Assembly: GCA_003640385.1 (NCBI GenBank) | Contig: RCAB01000760.1 | Span: 1 to 21,368 of the forward strand | Origin: Setaria digitata | Lineage: Eukaryota; Nematoda; Chromadorea; Rhabditida; Setariidae | Length of the DNA: 21,368 nucleotides | Direction of reading: 5' to 3' | Shown: piece by piece, positions 13,401 to 21,368 of the stretch | How positions within the stretch are numbered: the stretch's first letter is position 1 | Layout of the letters: each line of letters starts with the position of its first letter | The notes under the pieces: generated by a model | Seen by the model: the letters and a program-made list of their open reading frames with translations, nothing else | Databases searched by the model: none | Told to the model about the DNA's origin: nothing | Position numbers and translations under genes: made by a program

Positions 13401-16400
13401 ATACTGGTTGGTGGTGATTACGAATCACATATGGATTGGTCCTATACCAGAAAGGGTCATTTAGAAACAATTCGTAATCTTTCAACAATTTTGCATAATT
13501 ACTTTAACGATACACCGATTTACTGGACATTGGGTAATCATGAAGGTGTTCCGATCGATAGGTTATCTTATCTTATCTTATCTTTAGTCACTTTTTCCTT
13601 TAAAATCTTTTAATAAATGAATTAATAAAATAGATTAAATAACATGGGTAAACAATCACAGTGAAGAGTTTGAATCAAAATAATCAAAATTAGCACTAAG
13701 AGTTAGCAGTTAAATTATTTTTTTGGTACTATTTGAAATATCATACCGCTTGCAGCTGATCATCACTGTTATCTAATTTGATTGTTAGCTAAATAATTAT
13801 CAATGATGTTTGGCAATTCATTTGGTCATTGAAAAGTCTTCCTTAAAAAAAGATGAAATGGAAAGACGAAAAAAAAGGAAGAGACTAAAAATAATTAATT
13901 TGATTCTCATTAGTCTAAAAAGACAATTAATATCGGCAAAAATCTAAAATAACATGACAAGACAATTATAGCTTTGCACCTCATTATATTCCGGATAAGT
14001 ATCGTCCGCAGTGGCTCTACAACGAATTATTGCAGTTACAAAAGCCGCTTCTTGATAAGAAGTCAGTGGAAAGTGTAAAATAGTAAGTTTTAATTAAAAT
14101 TAAAAATTTAAGAAGGTAAGGGACAGAAATTTAGTTTTTCTAAAAAAAGAAAAAAAAACTGTTAATAATGAAAGATTATTGCAGTCATGGCTCTTATGCA
14201 GTACAGCTTCAGCACGGATTAAAACTTATATCACTAAATTCTGCTTATTGTGATACATCGAATTTGTAAGTGCTTAGCTTTCCTGTAAATAATCACTAAG
14301 CATTATTGTAGCAGTGATAAAGGATAATGATGATGAATTGTGCTTAAAACTGGGAAATTTACCTATCAAGACAGTAAACTGCAATAATGATATTCACTTC
14401 CAACTTAACAATCATGATGTCTCGTTGTTCTTTTGTTACACTATTAAAGTTGCTATCTAATATTATCATGATAAATATTGCTTGGAGTATTTGTGCTATT
14501 TATTTACAAAATTATAAAAGAAATTATATTTCACTGAAGCATATTTAAGAGAACTAGCTATAATTTCAGGAATAATTATACTTAAATACATAATCGCAAT
14601 TATAATTATTCCAGTTGGTTATACATTAATCAAACAGATCCAGACGGTATCCTGAGTTGGCTGGTGATGGAACTTGAAAAAGCTGAGCTTAATGGCCAGT
14701 ATGTGCATATTTTATCACACATACCACCTGGTAATGATGAATGTCTAGAAAGTTGGGCCAGAAATTATTATAAAATTATTGCTAGGTATCATTTAATCCC
14801 TATTAGATAATTATTTATTGGAATTTGCATTTACATTTTGTATTGAATAATCTACATTTTCGTATTAGATATATCAAAAATTCGTCTTACATTGTTTGAT
14901 GCTAAAATTACAATGAATTCTAATAATAGTTGCAATTTTAATTAATTACATCAAATTATAATCGAGAAGTAATGCTTCATTGTGGTATATTTAAAAAGTC
15001 AAATTGTCTGGAATAACGTGTAACAAAGATACAGTGATTAATTAACTGTTCCAGTTAATTATGTATATATTATTTATTTATTGACAATAATAATAAAAAA
15101 AAGTATGTTGACGAAATGAAAAAGTTACATTAATATAAAAATTAAAAAAAAAATTTGCATTTTTTTTAAGGTTTTCAAAAACGATTAAAGCACAATATTT
15201 TGGTCACATTCATGTGGATAGTTTCACGGTATTTTATGAAAATATGAATGATGATTCGTCGAGACCAATAAGTGTCCTTTATGCATCACCAAGTGTGACA
15301 ACTTTCAAATATCTTAATCCAGCTTTTCGGATTTACGAAATTCAGCCTGGCATGAATTATGTTCGTTGCTGCAATTCTTTTCTCTTTTTTTTTTTTTTTT
15401 TGGAATTTTTAAGTGCCTTAAAGATACCAAATATTCCTCTGCAATTTTTACGCATTTCAGCAGTCTTACTCGTTGCATATATTTTTTAGCGTGTTGTTAA
15501 CTTTCACACTTATTTCCTGAATCTTACGGAAGCCGAACTGAATACTACCACTAAACCTGTTTGGAAATTATTATACTCGGCAAAAGTGAGTTATTATTGT
15601 TGTTAGAACTTTATTTCTGAAGCATGATTTTTTTTTCACAAATTTTCGTTTTGGATTTTGTAAAAAAATTTATTCCTCTTTAGGAAGATTATGGCTTAGA
15701 TGATTTAAGTCCAACAAGCTGGGACAGATTAATCAACAAAATTATTTATGAAAAGGCGACTTATGATAAATTCATCAGGTAATATTACATTTAATTCGTG
15801 TCAGTTAATTGACAAAATTATTTTTGGACAAAATAATTTAAATTAATTCAGTTAATAATTTTATCAATAACTAACGTTTTACTCATGGTTAGATCAATAT
15901 GTCAATTATTATACCATCATACTATTATACTAATTATTATATCATTATATCCACTCATTTGTATACAATTTTATTTGGTTTATTCGTTTATGCACTCACA
16001 ATTGGCTACTTTTACCATATTATTTTATTTATTTTTGCTGTTGAATAATGAAGTAATTGGTTGAAATTTAAACTTTCTTCATTTTAATTTTCCAGTTTAT
16101 TTTGTTAATTACAGGAATAGCAATCGCCAAGATAATTTCGTGTGCGAGGGAAAGTGTCGATTTAATTTGTTGTGTTTTTTGCGAAAAGGACATCATAACT
16201 TAAAACTGTGTAATCATATCACTTCAAATGATAATATCAGAAGAAATCAATATACAATTGCAAGAAATCCATTCAAACTGCGGAGAATTTTTAACGAAAG
16301 AGTGGAAACAAAATTGCCTACTGTAATGAAAGAACAGTTCCTGAAAACGGAAACTATGCTATTAAAAAAGAAATTACGATCATACATTATGAAAAGAGTT

Positions 16401-16424
16401 TTTCAATTATTACTCCTTTCATAA
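10439..16424 (+). CDS. asm: Secreted acid sphingomyelinase, 14 exons, 630 aa
   Basis: Hydrolyses sphingomyelin to ceramide and phosphocholine in lysosomes or outside the cell. Exons: 10439-10526, 10897-10972, 11351-11468, 12021-12150, 12364-12513, 12904-13010, 13392-13561, 13972-14082, 14185-14265, 14615-14785, 15171-15360, 15490-15585, 15684-15778 and 16115-16424. Every junction is GT-AG and phase closes (1893 nt with TAA). Residues 1-19 are a signal peptide. Six saposin-B cysteines lie at 44, 47, 75, 86, 112 and 119. The metallophosphoesterase domain shows D159-x-H161, GD232YESH236, GN272H273E, SH379IPPG and GH413IH415, so the metal ligands and catalytic histidines of human acid sphingomyelinase are all present. 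N-glycosylation sequons occur at N61, N129, N252, N349, N475 and N482. The total length is close to human SMPD1 (631), but the last 67 residues form an extra basic tail after Cys560. The nematode paralogue (asm-1, -2 or -3) cannot be told here. Confidence 0.93.
10870..10896 (+). promoter_or_regulatory. T24 polypyrimidine tract and acceptor of sphingomyelinase intron 1
   Basis: An unbroken run of 24 T leads directly into CAG, with exon 2 starting at 10897. A second CAG lies three bases further on, but only the first keeps the reading frame with the signal-peptide exon (codon G|CA, Ala30). Confidence 0.75.
11519..11749. repeat. 45-bp minisatellite in sphingomyelinase intron 3
   Basis: Three near-identical 45-bp units start at 11597, 11642 and 11687; unit 3 differs by one G to A change. 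Each contains TCAGACAAGACAGGCATAC. A divergent copy precedes them (11519-11563) and a decaying partial copy follows (from 11732). The array is interrupted at 11564-11596 by sequence ending in a TTTTTTCAG acceptor-like tract. All frames through the unit hit stops, so it is not coding. Confidence 0.9.
11552..11595 (+). repeat. Copy of the sphingomyelinase intron 1 3' end (decoy acceptor)
   Basis: 11552-11581 matches 10841-10870 at 26 of 30 positions, sharing TTGATAAAAGT, and both stretches then run through T-rich sequence into TTTCAG. The copy lies inside intron 3 and is followed by the minisatellite, not by an exon. Confidence 0.7.
13073..13209. repeat. Direct repeat flanking a 22-bp inverted repeat, sphingomyelinase intron 6
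   Basis: A 36-bp direct repeat (13073-13108 and 13174-13209, offset 101) begins TTAATTAATTATAATC. Within the interval, arms at 13095-13116 and 13127-13148 are perfect 22-bp inverted copies around a 10-nt spacer. The resulting stem is entirely A/T apart from a single C:G pair. It may be a small miniature element or the product of template switching. Confidence 0.85.
13316..13353. promoter_or_regulatory. Pair of extended GATA sites in sphingomyelinase intron 6
   Basis: TTATCAGT (13316-13323) and ACTGATAA (13346-13353) are inverted copies of the same octamer 22 bp apart, just before exon 7. This is a possible intronic enhancer; evidence is motif only. Confidence 0.35.
13563..13582. repeat. (TTATC)4 microsatellite at a 5' splice site
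   Basis: Four TTATC units begin at the second base of intron 7, so the donor GTTATC is itself built from the repeat. Each TTATCT junction is also an AGATAA GATA core on the minus strand. Confidence 0.85.
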
Positions 16425-16429
16425 ATTGA

Positions 16430-16435
16430 AATAAA
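16430..16435 (+). terminator. Poly(A) signal next to the sphingomyelinase stop
   Basis: AATAAA begins five bases after the TAA stop (16422-16424), implying a very short 3' UTR if used. A second AATAAA at 16785-16790 would give a 3' UTR of roughly 380 nt. Confidence 0.4.
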
Positions 16436-17270
16436 GGAGCAATAATTGTGCAAACCTGTAAAAAAAAAATCGCTAATTTTTTCTTTGTTTCATTTCAATT
16501 TATGCATTTAAGTTAATACTTTGTTTAATTATTAATTACACACATCTTTTAATTAATTTATTAGAAGTTTCTTTAGCTTTTGAGCACCAGATGTGTTATT
16601 GTGATGATAAAAGGTTGCAAGCAAAAAGAGGAAATTTTGAAACTCGAATTACACAGTGCAATTGTTATTTTCCTTTCGCAACTGATAAGTGATAATTTAG
16701 TTCTGATATTTTATTGTAAAAATGTCAAGTACTATTAATCATATTCGGATGTAATAATTTACATGGAATTGGAAATTATATTAGAATAAAGGCATTTCAG
16801 TTTTAATATAAAACCAAAATATTCTTCGAATTATAATTATTCAAAAACTGATTGTGTATTTATATATAAAACATAAAAAGTCACCAAAATATTATGTTTC
16901 TTCATAATCCTAAAGTATCTAACTTGTTTATATATTATTGTATTAAATACTTTCATTACGAATTTCGCACTAATGATAATATTTCCCAATTTAATTCATA
17001 CGAAATTGAGAAAATTTTCCTTCATTTTACTTTTCTATTTTCCTAGAATTATAATCATGTCATTTTCATAATTCAAATGATCATGTAATATTAATAGTAA
17101 TTAACCTTATCATGTAATTACTGTTTTATCACATCATATCATATCATTTTCTAACTAGTTTCATCATAGAGTAATTCTTGTTCTTTTTTTTTTTTTTTTT
17201 TTTTTTTTTAAGGAAAAGCTAAAAGAAAAGAAAAAGCGAAAAAATTTCATTTGAATTTGTGCTGTAATGA

Positions 17271-17368
17271 AAATGAAGAGAGAGAGAGAGAGAGAGATGG
17301 AAGGTGAGAGAAAGAGCAAAGAAGAAGAGGAGAAAAAGAGAAGAAGGGAAATTAAAAAGACAAAAATA
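17271..17368. repeat. GA-rich purine tract with (AG)10
   Basis: Nearly all purine on the plus strand, including a perfect AG repeat at 17277-17297. It resembles the tract upstream of the protease gene but is intergenic here. Confidence 0.8.
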
Positions 17369-19917
17369 GAGTAAAATTCCTTTTGCATTCTTCAAAGATT
17401 TCTGATGTGCAGTACGTTAAATAGCGACGTATTGCTCAACCAAATTACCAGTAGTTCATTGTTTTTCTTAATTTAATTATCATCTGTGTGAATCGAAAAT
17501 TTAAATTTACTAATGTTAAATGAAATTCTTTATTAATTCAACGACATATTCATAATCAAAATATCATAATATTATATCTAATTATCCTAACAAGCTATTA
17601 TCATCCATCTGCTCTAGCATACTTACCGTTTCTTATATGAAATAATCAGTATATCATATACATTTAGAGTAGCATATGATAACAACTTTATCACAACAAA
17701 TAATCATCAGCATGTTTAAATGATTTTATTTTCCTTTTGTCGTTGTTGATTGATGAAATACCCTTCAAATTATGGAAGAATTATTTTTGGCCATTTAGGA
17801 AGTTTTATGAGAAATGATGGAGAAATCCATTTGACGTTAATATCTTCCATCGGTTAAAATTTTTTTCTTTTTTTTTTTGTTTCGAATGATAGAAGATTGA
17901 TTTAAATCGAAAAGGAATTTCGCCAAAATGCCATCTCTAAGATTATTTCTTTAAATTTACAGAAAAAAAAAACAGTCGCAGAGTAAAAAAAAAAAAAAAA
18001 AAAAGTTTTTCTGCAATTGTAATTGTCATTATTGTTATTTATGCACTAACAGTGTTTTTTACTATTTACAATACTAGTAGTAATAGTTATGATGATAATA
18101 GTTATTAACAACAACAAAAAAAAGTTATTAATTTTTGTTTATTATAATCAAATTGCTACAAGTATTATTGCTATTTCTAAGCATTATTTTTATTATTATT
18201 ATTAGCAATAATAACTGTTACCACGAATTGAATAATTAATTAATCAATCACTAACTGTTATTTTGATAATTTTTCACTGCTGCTATTATCTTTATCACTT
18301 TCTTCCTCAGCATTTAACAAAATTTTTTCCGCATGAAATTTACGGTAGAGTTTTTTTTTTTCGCATGCCTGAATCTGACTATTCCATATGTTAATAAAAC
18401 CAAGTCCAAAATGATAATAAAGCAATGGAGCGCTTTCTAAATGGCAAACACCAATTAATGGTAATCTCATTTAATATTCCATGATAAACTGCAATTTCAT
18501 ACTTTCTACAACTTAATTAATCATTTTTATGGTTAGTTTTAATTGTAAAATTATTCCTAATTATTTTGTAAGTTACGAAATTTTTCAGTTAATTTAATGA
18601 CATATTTTGCAGCAGCAGTTGATGTGGCATATTTTAAGTAGAAGTACAACAATTACGAATGCATTATTGATGGGGAAAATATTCAAAATTTATGATTAGA
18701 TGAAATTAAAATTGACAAAAAAGAGAAACAAAAACAAAACTTGTTATCAGCTGAATGATGATCAGGGGTTCAATGATTATCTATTATCATTTCAAATTAT
18801 TTTTTTTTTTTTTTAATTCATTGCAGTGTAAAGGAAACCATTCTAAGATTGTTATCATTGAATTTACAAATAATAATAATAAGTATTATTGCTATTTTCT
18901 TTTCGTCGCAATCGTATCGAAAAACTTGAAATTTGCTTTTCACTCTGTTTTTTTTCGTTCTTTTTTTTTTTTTTTTTTGAGAACTTCTCTTTCAACAATT
19001 TTCCTCATTTAATAATATTATCCATTATTTTTTTATTTCTTTTTCTTTTCCTCTTCCATTCTATTTTTCCCCTTTTAAAGAATTGTTAATTCAAGTCATT
19101 TTTAATAACAGAAAAAAAAAAAATTGCCTGATCTAGATCAGAAATCAATTATTTTTTTTTTTTTTTTTTATAAAACGGCGAAAAAGCGAAAACTTGATGG
19201 CATGTTCGAATTTTTTTTCTTCAAATTATTGCCTTCAATTTTTTGTCCGGCTCGAAAAATGTTTTTTTTTTTTGCCAACAAAAGCTAAATTTCCGTGTTA
19301 TGTGTATGAAACGGCTATTTAATTTATTGCTTTTGCAAATTATTCAATTTTTTAAATTTGGTACTTTTAAAATAGATGCGTCGTAAATAGCATAAATAGC
19401 ATATAGTTTAATACATGTGCAGGTTAAATTATCGTCAATCACGAGAGTGAAATCAATCATAACTTATTTTGTATAATCATTCATTGGTTGTGCAACAATA
19501 GCTGTGATGATTTAATAACAATAATAAATTTAAAACGATTTTAATTGGTTGGTTATGACGATATTTCATTGTAATAACTGCAAGCCGTCATATTTTCAAA
19601 TAGGTTAGGTTAAAAATGTTGTCAAATTTATTATTCAAACAGTGTGCAGAAATTTATTATTCATATATCACTATTAATTAATAAAATTGTTCGAATTTAT
19701 GAAATTCAATGTTACTTAAATTTTAATTAATATAATATATGCGAGAATCTTGCCACATTTAGTAAATGAATATAATTTTTACAAAGTTCTAATAGCATTG
19801 TACAAATTTAAGCACATCACTTTGTGTTAGAATCTTCTATTGCTGATTAGTCAGGGATAATTTTAATAGTGATAAGGAAATTTATAATATTCATTATACG
19901 TTTATCATGATAACAGG

Positions 19918-21189
19918 ATGTCAGAAGATACCAAATCGAACGCTGTATATTTCGAAGATACAATATCAGTGGGAAATTTTACCATTTCATTTGGCACACT
20001 TCAAAATGCCGATCAAGTTCTGGCTGAATTTGGTAAATTTAATTTCTGATATGTATTCCCAAGAATTTTAATTTCTAAAAAAACTTTTGAAAATTGAAAG
20101 CTTGGAAAATTAATTTATCATTTTTATATTTTTAAGGAAAATTTAAAAGAAGAAAGATGAGAAGGATAAGCAAAAGGAAAATAAGATATTTTGGTGAAAT
20201 TAGAAAATGACTGCCTTTCAATTTTACTATCAGAGAAATTTTAAAAATTGAAGAGTATAAAACTTTATCACTTTATATAAATGTTCAAAATGTTTGGCGA
20301 AAACGGAGGATGAGCGAAGTAGACGAAAAGAAAATTAGAAATGAACGACAATAAGTAAGCACTAAAATAAAATTATGAAATGTGTTGGAAAGTTTTAAAA
20401 TTTTGGATAAATTATAACTCCATAAATATGTTGAATTTTTTTCGAAATTTTAAAACTTTTTTTAAAAAAAGAAAACGGAGCAAAAAAAAAAAAGTCAAAA
20501 TAATATTTCAAATTTATAGGCAGTCGACAAAGATATATTTTATTGATTACAAGTTTATTATCAGTTAATTGGGCAATAGCCTCAATGCCAGTGATGCATA
20601 GTATTTTTATCACCGATGATGAATGCTTCGGAAATGTTACCACAGCAAACACTGTAAATGAATGTGTGAAAAATCACCAGAGAATAACTCCCACATCAGA
20701 GGTACCGATGATTTTACCGAGACTTTTTAATTTTACCGAGACTTTTTACTTTTACCGATTTTATAAATTACTCTTTCTGAGTGTTGCAATCATTTTGGCT
20801 ATTGCTTTCGTAACTCGTTGCAACTAACGTAACACGAAAGTATTACTTTTCTTGCTCAATCATGACATAAGTAACACTTTTTGCTTCATTGTAATTTCTT
20901 CTTTTGCAGTGTAGCAAAGAAACTGTTAGAATTCTAAAAAAAAAAAATGGAATCAGTTGATATGATAGTGCCATATCAACTGATTCCATTTTTATCATTT
21001 CAAGAGTACATAGATATCAGATGATAATCTGATATCTATGCCAGATACCAAGCCAATAATATTACTTGTACTCTTGAAATTATAGTTTAAATTGCATGAT
21101 GAACGACGTTACCTTTTGGGTTGGACTAGTTCAGCATTTATGTTAGGTAATATGGTCGGTGCCAGTATGCTTACACATCTCTCTGACAA
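19918..21189 (+). CDS. SLC22-like organic ion transporter (MFS), 5' part, 3 exons
   Basis: Start of a multi-pass membrane transporter that runs past the window. Exons: 19918-20032 (ATG, 38 codons plus one base), 20520-20701 and 21086-21189; junctions are GT-AG and in phase. The N-terminus has DQVLAEFGSRQRY, like the D-x-V-L...G-x-F/R-x-x-Q-R lead-in of organic cation/anion transporters. TM1 follows (about residues 45-66), then an extracellular loop with Cys74 and Cys87 and an NVT sequon at N77. TM2 (GWTSSAFMLGNMVGASMLT) leads into HLSDK, the start of the MFS signature loop (usually followed by a glycine-rich GRR motif), cut by the GTAAGT donor at 21190. About 134 residues are visible of a family usually near 550. 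TAACAG at 19911-19916, one base before the ATG, suggests a trans-splice acceptor. Assignment to SLC22 rests on these motifs; substrate unknown. Confidence 0.75.
20712..20762. repeat. 19-bp tandem repeat after transporter exon 2
   Basis: Units at 20712-20730 and 20731-20749 (TTTTACCGAGACTTTTTA plus A or C) and a partial third copy from 20750 (TTTTACCGATTTT). The array starts ten bases after the exon 2 donor (GTACCG), which itself contains the TACCGA core. Confidence 0.85.
20943..20993. repeat. Perfect 21-bp inverted repeat in transporter intron 2
   Basis: Arms 20943-20963 and 20973-20993 are perfectly complementary around a 9-nt loop (GATAGTGCC). The stem contains GGAATCAGTTGATAT. It would form a stable hairpin in RNA or a cruciform in DNA. 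Confidence 0.9.
20997..21080. repeat. Two overlapping inverted repeats before transporter exon 3
   Basis: Outer arms 20997-21010 (ATTTCAAGAGTACA) and 21067-21080 (TGTACTCTTGAAAT) are 14-bp perfect complements. Inner arms 21009-21022 and 21027-21040 are 14-bp perfect complements around the loop GATA. Inner and outer left arms share two bases, so the two stems can nearly stack. The outer right arm ends five bases before the exon 3 start at 21086. Confidence 0.9.
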
Positions 21190-21368
21190 GTAAGTTATAT
21201 TTGCTACCGAGTAAAATTTAAATTTATTTATACTTCTATTCAATTATTGGAGAATTAAATCCGAAGTTTGCATTTTACCATATCCTCCTGCTGTACAGCG
21301 CTGTAATATATTTCGAAACAAACAAACACTTTGCTTTACTTATTCGAAATTTCTGTTTTTTTTTTTTT

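Larger units (their letters stand above)
16425..19917. other. Non-coding 3.5 kb between sphingomyelinase and transporter genes
   Basis: A+T-rich sequence with long T runs (17184-17209, 18800-18814, 19152-19169), an A run (17985-18004) and a GA-rich tract (17271-17368). The gap is far too long for nematode operon spacing (about 100 bp), so the two plus-strand genes are probably separate units. A 70-codon minus-strand frame at 18258-18470 is the only one with mixed composition, and it has no recognisable domain. The promoter of the transporter should lie in the last part. Confidence 0.55.

Noticed and set aside
16140..16424. Separate small gene at the end of the sphingomyelinase locus
   Set aside because: The frame is the last exon of the sphingomyelinase. 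It joins in phase from 15778 and contains the expected C-terminal cysteine-rich segment.
18258..18470. 70-codon minus-strand frame
   Set aside because: Mixed composition makes it the best of the intergenic frames, but it spans a poly(T) run, has no known motif and no neighbouring exons. I could not support it as a gene.
20911..20942. Possible small transporter exon after TTTTGCAG
   Set aside because: It soon meets a stop in the required frame and has no clear donor. Joining 20701 directly to 21086 keeps phase and gives a sensible loop-to-TM2 sequence.

Overview
This window looks like nuclear DNA of a parasitic nematode, most likely a filarial or other clade III worm. It is strongly A+T-rich (roughly 70% or more by eye) and full of poly(A)/poly(T) runs. 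Its genes are split into many exons of about 75-310 bp with TTTCAG-type acceptors. The gene models below come from reading exons on both strands and checking that the codon phase closes at every junction. The species is an inference; I cannot run a search.

Layout. 1-3169 is non-coding as far as I can see, with two short tandem duplications and a GATA-site cluster. 3170-7543 (minus strand) is a complete eight-exon gene for a 461-residue pepsin-family aspartic protease, closest to cathepsin D / nematode ASP-4. One exon is present twice around a single N at 5160, almost certainly an unmerged contig overlap. 7544-10438 is a divergent intergenic region holding a purine-rich tract, tandem GATA sites, a homeodomain/POU-like site cluster and a tRNA-Lys(UUU) gene. 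10439-16424 (plus strand) is a complete 14-exon gene for a 630-residue secreted acid sphingomyelinase (saposin-B domain plus metallophosphoesterase domain). 16425-19917 is a repeat-rich stretch with no convincing gene. 19918-21189 (plus) is the 5' end of an SLC22-like organic-ion transporter of the major facilitator superfamily, which runs off the window.

The two complete genes both encode acid, lysosomal or secreted hydrolases and face away from each other, 2.9 kb apart. In mammalian cells ceramide made by acid sphingomyelinase has been reported to bind and activate cathepsin D, so the head-to-head pair may be functionally linked. The extended GATA motif ACTGATAA, the preferred ELT-2 site of C. 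elegans intestinal genes, occurs 13 times by my count, more than base composition predicts, and includes two tandem pairs. Gut expression of these hydrolases is therefore a reasonable hypothesis.

I found no wholly new system. The most unusual items are the duplicated exon at the N, the GATA-site excess, stacked hairpins in the transporter intron, and a minisatellite in the sphingomyelinase gene that carries a copy of a splice-acceptor region.
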